Shown here: one piece after another, positions 8,451-16,474 of the stretch
How the letters are laid out: every line of letters begins with the position of its first letter
How positions within the stretch are numbered: the first letter of the stretch is position 1
Source: Bacilli bacterium
Lineage (GTDB): Bacteria > Bacillota_I > Bacilli_A > RF39 > UBA660
Reading direction: 5' to 3'
DNA: 57,106 bases
Assembly: GCA_017459965.1 (NCBI GenBank)
Contig: JAFUBW010000007.1
Location: 1-57,106 of the forward strand
The notes under the pieces: model-generated
The model's input: the letters and a program-made list of their open reading frames with translations, nothing else
Database searches by the model: none
What the model was told of the DNA's origin: nothing
Translations under genes and position numbers: made by a program

Positions 8451-8765
8451 ATGAAAAAGAAGTTACCAAATATTTATAAAGGTAAAGTTAAACAATCACA
8501 AAATCAAAAACAAAGTATATTAAGTAAATTTAAAGATTACAAAGAAGAAGATACTATCATGAATGAAGAAAAAAATATTAATAGGCAAATAAAAGATATA
8601 TTTCATTCGCCAAATTATGTATATAAAGCAGATGTTAATATTACTACATTACAAGGTGAAACAATAAAAAAAACTATCATTGGTAGAACCAATAATAGTT
8701 TAATAACAATAGATGATGAACTTATAGATGTTAGCAAAATATCTAAAATTGATTTTTTAGATTAA
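8451..8765 (+). CDS. Hypothetical protein, 104 aa
   Basis: I do not recognise this protein. The first 50 residues are lysine- and glutamine-rich and look disordered. The last 45 form a small beta-strand unit (KADVNITTL, KTIIGRTNNSLITIDDELI, ISKIDF) like short domains in some spore-coat-associated proteins, but this is only a resemblance. It is convergent with the coat protein gene on the other strand, and their ends overlap by four bases with no terminator visible between them. Confidence 0.7.
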   Translation: MKKKLPNIYKGKVKQSQNQKQSILSKFKDYKEEDTIMNEEKNINRQIKDIFHSPNYVYKADVNITTLQGETIKKTIIGRTNNSLITIDDELIDVSKISKIDFLD

Positions 8766-9160
8766 ACATTTTCTATAAATGTATCACCTAAACATCTAAT
8801 ACTACAAATACATTCTAAATTCATAGTAAAGAATGATTCAGTAGCAGTATAAGTACCATCTTCATTTGCGATTAAAACTCTGAATGTAGCACAACAATTA
8901 TCTATTTTTTCTACTCTAAATACTGATGAAGTAGCCTCTGGATCTACAACTCTAGTTGTAGGAGCACTCCAAGGAGTTACACCATTACTATTACAAGTAT
9001 AAAGTATAACTGGTCTTGTATTATAATATAGACATGCGAATTGTCCTAAACTAGGTTTATCACAGCTATCTATACAATCTTCTTCTCTATCAGCATTTTT
9101 TTGAAGTAAATAAATAACTTTTAATATATCGCTAATACAATTACAATTATTCTTGCACAT
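8762..9160 (-). CDS. CotY/CotZ-like spore coat protein
   Basis: CotY and CotZ are cysteine-rich proteins of the coat crust, held together by disulphides. The 133-residue protein has 12 cysteines (CKNNCNC at the start, a CC pair and an LECICSIRC end) and the typical core: TRPVILYTC, then TTRVVDPE, SVFRVEKID, CCATFRVL. The start at 9160 is set by GGGGTGG upstream. Together with spoIVA it is direct evidence of sporulation genes here. A weak mother-cell-type promoter candidate lies upstream. Confidence 0.88.
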   Translation of the reverse strand: MCKNNCNCISDILKVIYLLQKNADREEDCIDSCDKPSLGQFACLYYNTRPVILYTCNSNGVTPWSAPTTRVVDPEATSSVFRVEKIDNCCATFRVLIANEDGTYTATESFFTMNLECICSIRCLGDTFIENV

Positions 9161-9195
9161 ATTATATTCCACCCCTTTAATTATATTTTCTATTA

Positions 9196-9222
9196 TAGAA
9201 TATTCGCACATAAGATAAAAGT
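9196..9222 (-). promoter_or_regulatory. Possible sigma-K-like promoter of the coat gene
   Basis: On the minus strand, AC at 9222-9221 is followed after 16 bases by AATATTCTA (9204-9196), close to the sigma-K pattern AC-N17-CATANNNTA. One mismatch and a short motif make it weak. It is listed because late mother-cell control is expected for a CotY/Z gene. Confidence 0.25.
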
Positions 9223-9282
9223 GTAGGTATTTTGACTTGTTTTTTTATATTTTTATAGTATAATATATTTAAGGTGATAGAT

Positions 9283-9600
9283 ATGAATTATTATCAATAT
9301 TTAATAATATTCGCAATTTTACTATTTATAGTAATAATAGTTTTAAAAGCTAATAAAAAAGATTTTTATATAGAATCAAATAAATTAGTGGATTATTTAG
9401 GTGGAAAAGATAATATCATTTCAATGGAAGTAAATATGTCTAGATTTAAAGTTACATTAAATGATGTTTCAAAAGTAAATAAAGAAGCAATTCAAAAATT
9501 AGGAGCCAAAGGTATAGTAGAAATAGATAATCAATTAAAAATAATACTTGGGCCTAATGCAGAAAAATTACTTAAATATATAGAGCAATTAAAGAAATAG
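9283..9600 (+). CDS. Membrane-anchored EIIB-like protein lacking the phosphorylated Cys
   Basis: The 105-residue protein has one N-terminal membrane helix (about 5-22) and then a domain that aligns with the IIB domain of glucose-type PTS permeases: LVDYLGGKDNI, then a segment ending SRFKVTL, DVSKV, KLGAKGIVEI, LGPNAEKL. In true EIIB the motif reads D-A-C-x-T-R and the Cys is phosphorylated. Here it reads E-V-N-M-S-R, with Asn51 in place of Cys, so phosphotransfer is not possible. No PTS genes are nearby. A sensory or structural role is inferred. The start ATG at 9283 follows AAGGTGAT. Confidence 0.75.
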   Translation: MNYYQYLIIFAILLFIVIIVLKANKKDFYIESNKLVDYLGGKDNIISMEVNMSRFKVTLNDVSKVNKEAIQKLGAKGIVEIDNQLKIILGPNAEKLLKYIEQLKK

Positions 9601-9618
9601 AAATATTTCTTTTTTTTT
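9591..9618 (+). terminator. Terminator after the EIIB-like gene
   Basis: AAAGAAAT/ATTTCTTT stem overlapping the stop codon, followed by a T run. Confidence 0.7.
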
Positions 9619-9626
9619 ATATTTAT

Positions 9627-9655
9627 AGGGGAATTTTTAAAAAAATAACGAATAT
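9627..9655 (+). promoter_or_regulatory. Sigma-H-like promoter (copy 1)
   Basis: AGGGGAATT at 9627-9635, 11-base A/T spacer, AACGAATAT at 9647-9655. This matches the Spo0H consensus RNAGGAWWW-N11/12-RNNGAATWW with one deviation in the -35. The same arrangement with the same spacing occurs at 35006-35034. Both lead to a gene whose GAGGTG ribosome site begins within about ten bases of the -10. Confidence 0.6.
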
Positions 9656-9676
9656 ATATATTGAGGTGTTTTTTTT

Positions 9677-10000
9677 ATGCAACAAATTTTATATATTCAA
9701 AAGTATATCTATATATATAAAGATAATTATACTATTAGAGATATAGATTTAAATATTTTATTTGATATAAATATAAGAAAAATAATTAAGAAACATTATA
9801 AAATTTTTGATGATAATTATTGTTATAGAATTAATAATCATTATTTATTAAAAAAAGAAGGGATTATTTTAATTTCTATGCTTATTAATTCTTATTATTT
9901 AATTGAAATAACAAGTATAATTCTAAATACAATTGAAATGTTAGAAAAAATAAATAAGAAAATTATTCTAAATAAAATATCAATAGATAGTAATGTTTAA
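9677..10000 (+). CDS. Hypothetical protein, 107 aa, behind a sigma-H-like promoter
   Basis: I do not recognise this protein. It is rich in Ile, Tyr, Asn and Lys, with an amphipathic or weakly hydrophobic stretch around residues 60-85 and no clear signal peptide. GAGGTG precedes the ATG at 9677. The upstream sigma-H-like element implies expression at the transition to stationary phase or early sporulation, and co-regulation with the adhesin gene at 35053. The strong base bias makes sequence-based recognition hard. Confidence 0.65.
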   Translation: MQQILYIQKYIYIYKDNYTIRDIDLNILFDINIRKIIKKHYKIFDDNYCYRINNHYLLKKEGIILISMLINSYYLIEITSIILNTIEMLEKINKKIILNKISIDSNV

Positions 10001-10007
10001 AAGTATA

Positions 10008-10036
10008 ATAAAACAAATAGAATAATCTATTTGTTT
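10008..10036. terminator. Terminator between convergent genes
   Basis: AAACAAATAG (10011-10020) pairs with CTATTTGTTT (10027-10036). On the minus strand the stem is followed by TTTTATTAT, so it mainly serves the phosphoesterase gene. Confidence 0.6.
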
Positions 10037-10896
10037 GTTAATCTATATAAGTTATATGATGGCCTATTAAATAATCTAAAATTATAATCAGATACTCCTA
10101 TACCACTAGATATATAAAAGTTAGTATTATTAACTTTATAATATGGTTTATAATAATTTTTTGCATGTTTTGGAAGTACAACTGCTCCATAAAACGGAAT
10201 TCTTACTTGACCATTATGAGAATGTCCTGCAAGAACTAAATCATAATTATATCTTTCTATTTTTTCTATATCATCTGGATAATGCATTATATTAATCTTA
10301 TAATTATAAAATTTATCTTTAAAGACATCTTCTAAGTAATTTGTATCAGCTTTGGTAGAAAGTCCGCTTATTAAAATAGTTTCATTATTTGTATTATAAA
10401 TAACATCATAATTATTATTTAAATTAATAAAATTAGATGAATCCATCATTGAAATATATTTATCAAATTTATTATCATGATTACCACTTATATAGTAGTT
10501 ACCATAAGTGCTATTTAATTTTTTTAATTCTTCAATAATACTAGCCATTTGAGTATCATTTATTTTAGTATCTTTATCAATAAAATCACCAGTAAAAACT
10601 ATAATATCAGGTTTAGTTTTATTAATATCTTTAACTAAGTTTTTAAGTTCATCTAAATACATAGTTCTACCATAATGAAAATCAGAAAAATGTGCTATTT
10701 TAAGTCCATTATAAGTATCAGTAATATTATTTGATTTTATATGATATTCTTTAACAAATAATCCACTAGTACCCAAATATCTAGAATAAATTATTATAAG
10801 CGTCGCAATTAAAATAATAGAAAAGAAAAATTTTCTAATTGGATGTCTTTTTTCTTCTACATAATCTTCTTCTTCAATATCAAAATCTTTTTCCAT
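10027..10896 (-). CDS. Membrane-anchored metallophosphoesterase (YkuE-like)
   Basis: The 289-residue protein has a short acidic cytoplasmic start, one membrane helix (about 18-40) and an extracellular calcineurin-like phosphoesterase domain. Metal ligands are visible in order: DFH, TGDFID, GNHDN, and AGHSHNGQV. In B. subtilis the relative YkuE is a cell-wall metallophosphoesterase; the substrate here is unknown. The start at 10896 is chosen because AAGGAG lies nine bases before it; the longer in-frame GTG at 10917 precedes that ribosome site. The CPBP protease gene just upstream probably shares its transcript. Confidence 0.88.
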   Translation of the reverse strand: MEKDFDIEEEDYVEEKRHPIRKFFFSIILIATLIIIYSRYLGTSGLFVKEYHIKSNNITDTYNGLKIAHFSDFHYGRTMYLDELKNLVKDINKTKPDIIVFTGDFIDKDTKINDTQMASIIEELKKLNSTYGNYYISGNHDNKFDKYISMMDSSNFINLNNNYDVIYNTNNETILISGLSTKADTNYLEDVFKDKFYNYKINIMHYPDDIEKIERYNYDLVLAGHSHNGQVRIPFYGAVVLPKHAKNYYKPYYKVNNTNFYISSGIGVSDYNFRLFNRPSYNLYRLTNK

Positions 10897-10920
10897 ATCT
10901 TTAAACTCCTTATTCACCTA

Positions 10921-11586
10921 TTAACCCCCTATAAATTGTACAATTAAAAGTATTAGGTTATGAACACTATGAAGTGTAATTGTAGTAAATATATTATTAC
11001 TTTTATAATATATGTATGAAAAATCTATACCCATAATTATATAAGGAATAATCATTAAAAAATCATTAAATGAATTACTAGTTATACTTATATGTACACT
11101 ACCAAATACTAAACCACTAAGTATAACGAATAATATATTATCTTTAATAACATTTCTAAAAGTTTTTCTAAAAGTAATTTCCTCTACAATTGGCGCATAT
11201 ATTACTGTGGAAAAACTCATATAAATAGGTAATATTTTAATATATTGTCTTACTAATGATTCATTTTGTGATGTTTCAATGCCAGTTATATTAGATATTA
11301 TATAACTACTAATCCACATCAATAATATACCTATAATATATATAGGAATATATTTTATAATACTCTTTAATTTTAATTTAGATATATCATCTTTTAATTC
11401 TTTTCTATACACAAATATTAAAAATATTAGATATATTATATTAGTTATTAATAAATATATACATTTCTCGTAATTATTATTTAAATCTATTTTTAATAAA
11501 TCAACAACTAAAATACATAATAGTTGATATATAAAATAAAATAAGAATATAAATACATTAAATAATATCTTTTTTTTATCTTTCAT
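10921..11586 (-). CDS. CPBP-family intramembrane metalloprotease
   Basis: CAAX-processing/bacteriocin-processing (Abi) proteases are multi-pass glutamic-type or metal-type membrane peptidases. The 221-residue protein has about seven membrane segments and all three signature motifs: EEITFRKTFR (about 136-145), FGSVH, and HSVHN near the C-terminus. Its stop lies a few bases before the phosphoesterase gene, suggesting a two-gene operon. In bacteria such proteins act in bacteriocin self-immunity, protein secretion or envelope processing; nothing here selects one. Confidence 0.85.
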   Translation of the reverse strand: MKDKKKILFNVFIFLFYFIYQLLCILVVDLLKIDLNNNYEKCIYLLITNIIYLIFLIFVYRKELKDDISKLKLKSIIKYIPIYIIGILLMWISSYIISNITGIETSQNESLVRQYIKILPIYMSFSTVIYAPIVEEITFRKTFRNVIKDNILFVILSGLVFGSVHISITSNSFNDFLMIIPYIIMGIDFSYIYYKSNNIFTTITLHSVHNLILLIVQFIGG

Positions 11587-11649
11587 ATTTTACCTCTAGA
11601 ATAATTATACCAAAACCTTTAAATATTTTAAATATTTTAAGATATTTTA

Positions 11650-11677
11650 TTGAAAAATAATTATTTTGTGTTATACT
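11650..11677 (+). promoter_or_regulatory. Promoter of the rimP-nusA-infB operon
   Basis: TTGAAA at 11650-11655, 16-base spacer, TATACT at 11672-11677. Confidence 0.65.
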
Positions 11678-11700
11678 ATAGTTGTTATTAATTTACAGCG

Positions 11701-11722
11701 AGAGTGAGGTTTTCCTCACTCT
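11701..11722 (+). promoter_or_regulatory. Strong leader hairpin upstream of rimP
   Basis: AGAGTGAGG pairs perfectly with CCTCACTCT around a TTTT loop. It is the most GC-rich stem in the region and has no long T run after it, so it is more likely a leader element (RNA stability or NusA-linked control) than a terminator. Confidence 0.5.
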
Positions 11723-11744
11723 TTATAAATACTAGGAGGTATGA

Positions 11745-11990
11745 ATGGAAGAAAAGATTCGAAAGTTAATTGAAAAAGACTTAGAAAAAGAAAAAATATC
11801 AGTAGTAGATATATATTTTGAAGAAGAATATAATCAAGAAAATTTATATATTATTATTGATAAAAAACCATATGTAGATATTGATACATGCGTACTTGCA
11901 ACTAATATAATTAATCCCATATTAGATAAAGAGGATTTAATTGAAGAAAGTTACATACTTAATGTATGTTCAAAAGGAGAGGATGAGTAA
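11745..11990 (+). CDS. rimP: Ribosome maturation factor RimP, N-terminal domain only
   Basis: RimP assists 30S maturation. The 81 residues cover only the N-terminal alpha/beta domain: KIRKLIEKDLEKE, then VDIYFEEE, LYIIIDK, VDIDTCVLATNIINPILD, and YILNVCSKGEDE at the point where full-length RimP has its SSPGLDRPL motif. The SH3-like C-terminal domain (about 70 residues) is absent, and the stop overlaps the possible start of nusA. First gene of the nusA operon, its normal place. AGGAGG precedes the ATG. It could be a lineage-specific short form or a truncation. Confidence 0.8.
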   Translation: MEEKIRKLIEKDLEKEKISVVDIYFEEEYNQENLYIIIDKKPYVDIDTCVLATNIINPILDKEDLIEESYILNVCSKGEDE

Positions 11991-11991
11991 A

Positions 11992-13074
11992 ATGAATGGT
12001 GAAGAATTTTTAAGAGCTGCTAAAGAATTAGCAGATGTTAGAGGTATTACATTAGATGAAATATTCACTGATATAGAAACAGCTTTAAATGCTGCATATA
12101 AAAGAAATTATGGAGCATCTAATTCTAAAGTAATATTAGATAAAGATACTGGTAAGATTAAAGTTATATCTTATAAAGTAATTGTTGATGAAATAAATAT
12201 GGAAGAGGAAGAAGATGCTCAAGTATTACTTGAAGAACTAGATAATCCAGAAGATTTTAAAGTAGGAGATGTAATTGAAGAAGAAGTAACTCCTAAAGAT
12301 TTTGGTAGAGTTGCAGCTTCTACTTGTAAACAAGTATTTACACAAAAAATAAGAGAAGCTGAAAGAGCTAGTATTATGGATGAATTTGATGGTAAAGAAG
12401 GAGAACTTCTTGTAGGAACACTAGCTAGAGAAGATAAATTAAATTACTATGTTGATTTAGGAAGAGCGCATGGTATACTTCCTAAAAAAGATATTATACC
12501 AGGTGAAGAATTAAAAATGGGATCAAGTATAAAAGTATATGTATCTAAAATAGAATTAGGTCAAAAAGGTGGTCCTGTAATACTTTTATCAAGAAGTCAT
12601 TATGGTTTTGTTAAAAGATTACTTGAACTTGAAATTCCAGAATTAAACGATGGTACAATAATTCTTTATAGTGTTGCAAGAGATCCAGGTAGTAGAAGTA
12701 AAATAGCAGTTTATTCAGAAAATGAAAGAGTAGATGCTGTTGGTGCTTGTATTGGCGAAAAAGGTATTAGAATAAATAATATTTCTAATGAATTAAATGG
12801 TGAAAAAATAGATGTAGTAAGATATGATAGGGATTTAAAACAATTTATAAAAAATGCACTATCACCAGCAAAGGATGTAGAAGTATATATAATGGATGAA
12901 AAAAATACAGAAGCACTTGTAATTGCTGAAGGTGATAATTTATCACTAGCAATAGGTAAAAAAGGACAAAATGTAAAACTTGCTGCAAGACTTACTAAAT
13001 GTAAGATAGATGTTAAAACAGCATCTCAAGCGCAAGAAGAAGGAATAAATATATATAAATATTATGAAGCGTAG
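11992..13074 (+). CDS. nusA: Transcription termination/antitermination factor NusA
   Basis: NusA binds RNA polymerase and modulates pausing and termination. The 360-residue protein has the N-terminal polymerase-binding domain (to about 130), an S1 domain (LVGTLAREDKLNYYVDLG), KH1 (VDAVGACIGEKGIRI) and KH2 (LSLAIGKKGQNVKLA). It ends soon after KH2, without the C-terminal acidic repeats of enteric NusA. ATG 11992 is placed after GAGG; an in-frame ATG at 11983 overlaps the rimP stop and has an unusually close ribosome site, so the start is uncertain by three codons. Confidence 0.95.
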   Translation: MNGEEFLRAAKELADVRGITLDEIFTDIETALNAAYKRNYGASNSKVILDKDTGKIKVISYKVIVDEINMEEEEDAQVLLEELDNPEDFKVGDVIEEEVTPKDFGRVAASTCKQVFTQKIREAERASIMDEFDGKEGELLVGTLAREDKLNYYVDLGRAHGILPKKDIIPGEELKMGSSIKVYVSKIELGQKGGPVILLSRSHYGFVKRLLELEIPELNDGTIILYSVARDPGSRSKIAVYSENERVDAVGACIGEKGIRINNISNELNGEKIDVVRYDRDLKQFIKNALSPAKDVEVYIMDEKNTEALVIAEGDNLSLAIGKKGQNVKLAARLTKCKIDVKTASQAQEEGINIYKYYEA

Positions 13075-13083
13075 GTGATATAA

Positions 13084-13353
13084 ATGAAACAAAAAAAAAT
13101 ACCACTAAGAACATGCGTTGTAACAAATGAAAAATATGAAAAAAAAGATTTAATTAGAATTGTTAAAAATAATGAAGGAAAAGTATTTGTAGATACTACA
13201 GGAAGAGCTAATGGAAGAGGTGCTTATATAAAAAAAGATATAGAAGTACTTGAAAAAGCTAAAAATTCTAAAATACTAGATAAAAGATTAGAAACAAATA
13301 TTGATGATGTAGTATATGAAGAACTTTCGAATATAATTAATAGTAAAAATTAA
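13084..13353 (+). CDS. rnpM: RnpM/YlxR family RNA-binding protein
   Basis: The 89-residue protein has the family signature PLRTCVVTN near the start, DLIRIVKN, then GRANGRGAYIKKD. Members have been described as modulators of RNase P and lie between nusA and infB in Firmicutes. Here it begins ten bases after nusA. The ylxQ (L7Ae-like) gene that usually follows is absent, and infB starts 18 bases downstream. Confidence 0.93.
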   Translation: MKQKKIPLRTCVVTNEKYEKKDLIRIVKNNEGKVFVDTTGRANGRGAYIKKDIEVLEKAKNSKILDKRLETNIDDVVYEELSNIINSKN

Positions 13354-13371
13354 TAGAAAGAGGTGATATTT

Positions 13372-15510
13372 ATGATGAGTGTTATAGAATATGCACAAGA
13401 TATAAATATGGATGTAGAAGTAGTACTTAAAAAAGCTATTGAACTAGGTTATGCTAAAGAAAAAGAAGATATTTTAAGTGAAGACGCTGTAATAGATTTA
13501 GATAATGTACTTACCATGAATACAGAGGAAGAAGAACCAACTTATTTAGAAGAAATAACAGAAGAAAAAGACTATGATTTAGAAGAAGAACTTGAAGATA
13601 AAGCAGAAGAACTCGCATCCGCATCTAACATAAAATTTGATGATACTGTTAAAAAACAAAAGTTAAAGAAAAAAAGTGAAGTATCTAAAGAAGACATAAA
13701 TGCTAAAAGAAAAGCAATGTATAAAAACAAAGAAAAACTAACTAATAATGAAGTAAAAGAAGATGAAAATGTTATTATTTATAAAGAAGGAATGACAGTT
13801 AGTGAACTTGCTAAAGAACTTGATGTAAATGCTACTGAAGTTATTAAAAAATTAATGAATTTAGGTATTATGGCAAGTTTAAATAACTCACTTTCTTATG
13901 ATGATGTAGAAATGATTGTTATAGATTATGATAAAACACTTAAAAGCTTTGAATCACAAGATATAACTAACTTTGAAAAACTAGAAATAAATGATGATGA
14001 AAAAGATTTAGAGCCAAGACCTGCTGTTGTAACAATAATGGGACATGTAGATCATGGTAAAACATCACTACTTGATTATATAAGACATTCACATGTAACA
14101 GATGGTGAATTTGGTGGAATAACACAACATATAGGTGCTTATCAAATAGAAAAAAATGGTAAAAAAATTACATTTATAGATACTCCAGGACATGCTGCAT
14201 TTACTGAAATGAGAGCAAGAGGAGCATCTGTTACTGATATAGTTATAGTAATAGTTGCAGCTGATGATGGTGTAATGCCTCAAACTGAAGAAGCAATAGA
14301 TCATGCAAAAGCAGCAAATGTTCCTATATTAGTTGCAGTTAATAAAATAGATAAACCAGGAGCAAATCCAGAAAAAGTTATGAATGAAATGGCTGCAAGA
14401 GGACTTACACCAGAAGAATGGGGCGGAGATGTAATATATACTAATATCTCTTGTAAAACAGGTGAAGGAATAGATAAATTATTAGAAAATATTCAACTTG
14501 TATCTGAAATAGAAGATTTAAAGGCAAATCCAAATAGATATGCTATGGGTACTGTAATAGAATCTAAACTTGATAAAAATGTAGGTTCAACAGTAACACT
14601 TCTTGTACAAAATGGAACACTTAGACTTGGTGATCCAATAGTTGTTGGTACAACTTATGGTAAGGTTAGAACACTTAAAAATGATTTAGGAAAAGAAGTA
14701 GTAGAAGCAAGACCATCTACTCCAGTAGAAATAACAGGTTTATCTGAGGTTCCATCTTCAGGTGATAGATTTATGGCTTTTGAAACTGAAAAAGAAGCTA
14801 AATCAATTGCTGAAAATAGAGCACTTCAAGCAAAAATGAAAAAAGATAAAGCAAATAAAGCAGTATCTTTAGATGATTTATTTAATAAAATACAATCAGG
14901 TATTAAAGAAATAAATGTAGTACTTAAAACAGATGTTAAAGGTACTGAAGAAGCTGTTAAAAATGCACTTTCTAAAATAGAAGTAGAAGATGTAAGAGTA
15001 AAAGTTATTAGAAGTGGAGTCGGTACTATTACTGAATCTGATATAGTACTGGCTAATGCATCAGATGCAATTATTATTGGTTTTAATGTAAGACCAAGTG
15101 CAAAAACTTTAGAAGTTGCAAAAGAATATAATGTAGATATTAGGCTTCATAATATTATTTATAAACTTGTTGAAGAAATGGAAGATGCTATGAAAGGTAT
15201 GCTTGATCCAGAATATGAAGAAAAGGTAATAGGAACTGCAGAAGTTAGAAAATTATTTAAATTCTCTAAAGTAGGAACTATCGCAGGATCTATGGTAACT
15301 GATGGAATAATTAAATCAGATGCTAAAGCAAGACTTGTTAGAGATGGTGTAGTAGTTTATGATGGAGAAATAAATACTATTCAAAAAGAAAAAGATCAAG
15401 CTAAAGAAGTAAAACAAGGATTTGAATGTGGTATTACTTTAGTAAACTTTAGTGATATAAAAGAAGGAGATATCATTGAAGCTTATGAAATGGTTGAAAT
15501 AAAAAGATAA
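13372..15510 (+). CDS. infB: Translation initiation factor IF-2
   Basis: IF-2 is the GTPase that places initiator tRNA on the ribosome. The 712-residue protein has a short acidic N-terminal region, IF2_N ([21 protein letters not shown]), a G domain with [17 protein letters not shown] and NKIDKP, then domains II-IV. The ATG at 13372 follows GAGGTGAT; an in-frame GTG at 13363 is part of that site. It is fourth in the rimP-nusA-rnpM-infB operon. The short N-terminus is typical of streamlined genomes. Confidence 0.96.
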   Translation: MMSVIEYAQDINMDVEVVLKKAIELGYAKEKEDILSEDAVIDLDNVLTMNTEEEEPTYLEEITEEKDYDLEEELEDKAEELASASNIKFDDTVKKQKLKKKSEVSKEDINAKRKAMYKNKEKLTNNEVKEDENVIIYKEGMTVSELAKELDVNATEVIKKLMNLGIMASLNNSLSYDDVEMIVIDYDKTLKSFESQDITNFEKLEINDDEKDLEPRPAVVTIMGHVDHGKTSLLDYIRHSHVTDGEFGGITQHIGAYQIEKNGKKITFIDTPGHAAFTEMRARGASVTDIVIVIVAADDGVMPQTEEAIDHAKAANVPILVAVNKIDKPGANPEKVMNEMAARGLTPEEWGGDVIYTNISCKTGEGIDKLLENIQLVSEIEDLKANPNRYAMGTVIESKLDKNVGSTVTLLVQNGTLRLGDPIVVGTTYGKVRTLKNDLGKEVVEARPSTPVEITGLSEVPSSGDRFMAFETEKEAKSIAENRALQAKMKKDKANKAVSLDDLFNKIQSGIKEINVVLKTDVKGTEEAVKNALSKIEVEDVRVKVIRSGVGTITESDIVLANASDAIIIGFNVRPSAKTLEVAKEYNVDIRLHNIIYKLVEEMEDAMKGMLDPEYEEKVIGTAEVRKLFKFSKVGTIAGSMVTDGIIKSDAKARLVRDGVVVYDGEINTIQKEKDQAKEVKQGFECGITLVNFSDIKEGDIIEAYEMVEIKR

Positions 15511-15531
15511 TCATTTTAAAGGGGGTAAAAA

Positions 15532-16044
15532 ATGATTAATTCAAAAAATACAGATTTAATAATTTTAACTATAGATGAACATATAAAATTATTAAATAGA
15601 TTAGGATATGAAATAAATACACCTTTAGAAGATATACCAAATTATAGTTATGTAGGTATTTATTATAAAGATAAAGAAATAGGTAAACTTTCATATGAAG
15701 AAAAAAATATGTTTTATCTATACAGAGATAAAAGAATTGTAGGTAACAGAGATTTATCAAAAATAAAATTCAATAAAAGAAAAGAAAAAAATGTAAGAAG
15801 TATGGTTCATATTAATATTAATCATAGGGGATTACATATTAATTGTTTTAATCAATTAATTAATGATGATAGAAATTATATAAGAATATCTGATGGTGAA
15901 AATATAATAATTACAAAATTATTAGATAATGATGAAATAAAAGTTGAAAGTTTGTTATCATCTATAAATGATAATGAAATACTAGGTATATTACAAATGC
16001 CTTATAGTAAAAAACTTACCTATCATATGAATGGAGTGAATTGA
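15532..16044 (+). CDS. Hypothetical protein between infB and rbfA, 170 aa
   Basis: I do not recognise this protein. It occupies the place of ylxP in B. subtilis but is nearly twice that length and shows none of its sequence. It appears as a beta-rich soluble protein with short strands (YVGIYYKDKEIGKL, MVHININHRGLHI, IRISDGENIIITKL). No membrane segment or cysteine cluster. GGGGGT precedes the ATG, and its TGA stop lies two bases before rbfA, so it is co-translated with the initiation-factor operon. A role in ribosome assembly or translation is inferred from position only. Confidence 0.7.
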   Translation: MINSKNTDLIILTIDEHIKLLNRLGYEINTPLEDIPNYSYVGIYYKDKEIGKLSYEEKNMFYLYRDKRIVGNRDLSKIKFNKRKEKNVRSMVHININHRGLHINCFNQLINDDRNYIRISDGENIIITKLLDNDEIKVESLLSSINDNEILGILQMPYSKKLTYHMNGVN

Positions 16045-16046
16045 TT

Positions 16047-16391
16047 ATGAGTATAAAAGTTCAAAGACTAGCGCATGTTTTAGCAAAAGAAATAAGTAGT
16101 ATATTAATGCTTGAAGTAAAAGATGAAGATATTAAATTTGTTACCGTTACACATGTAGATTTATCTTCAGATTTATCATATGCAAAAGTTTATTGCACTG
16201 TTTTAGATGATGAAAAAAAGGATAATACCATAAAAGAATTAAATAATGCTAAAGGTTTTATTAGAAATGAACTTATAAAAAGAAAAATTCAAATGAGAAA
16301 AATTCCAGAACTTTCATTTATTTATGATGAATCTATAGAATATGGTAATAAAATAGAAAAACTAATAGAAGAAATACATAAAGAAGATTAA
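16047..16391 (+). CDS. rbfA: Ribosome-binding factor A
   Basis: RbfA is a KH-fold factor for late 30S maturation. The 114-residue protein shows RLAHVLAKEISSIL, FVTVTHVDLSSDLSYAKVYCTVLD, NAKGFIRNELIKRKIQMRKIPELSFIYDES split over three adjacent family segments. The ATG at 16047 follows GGAGTGA. It closes the operon with a terminator. TruB, normally next, lies 3.5 kb away after four inserted genes. Confidence 0.94.
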   Translation: MSIKVQRLAHVLAKEISSILMLEVKDEDIKFVTVTHVDLSSDLSYAKVYCTVLDDEKKDNTIKELNNAKGFIRNELIKRKIQMRKIPELSFIYDESIEYGNKIEKLIEEIHKED

Positions 16392-16407
16392 AAAATCTTC
16401 TTTTTTT
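16381..16407 (+). terminator. Terminator of the nusA-infB-rbfA operon
   Basis: AAGAAGATT/AATCTTCTT stem overlapping the rbfA stop, followed by a T run. Confidence 0.8.
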
Positions 16408-16474
16408 CTTATTTTCTATTTTCTAAATAATTATTTTAAGTTATAATAATATTAATAATGGTAGGTGAAGTATT

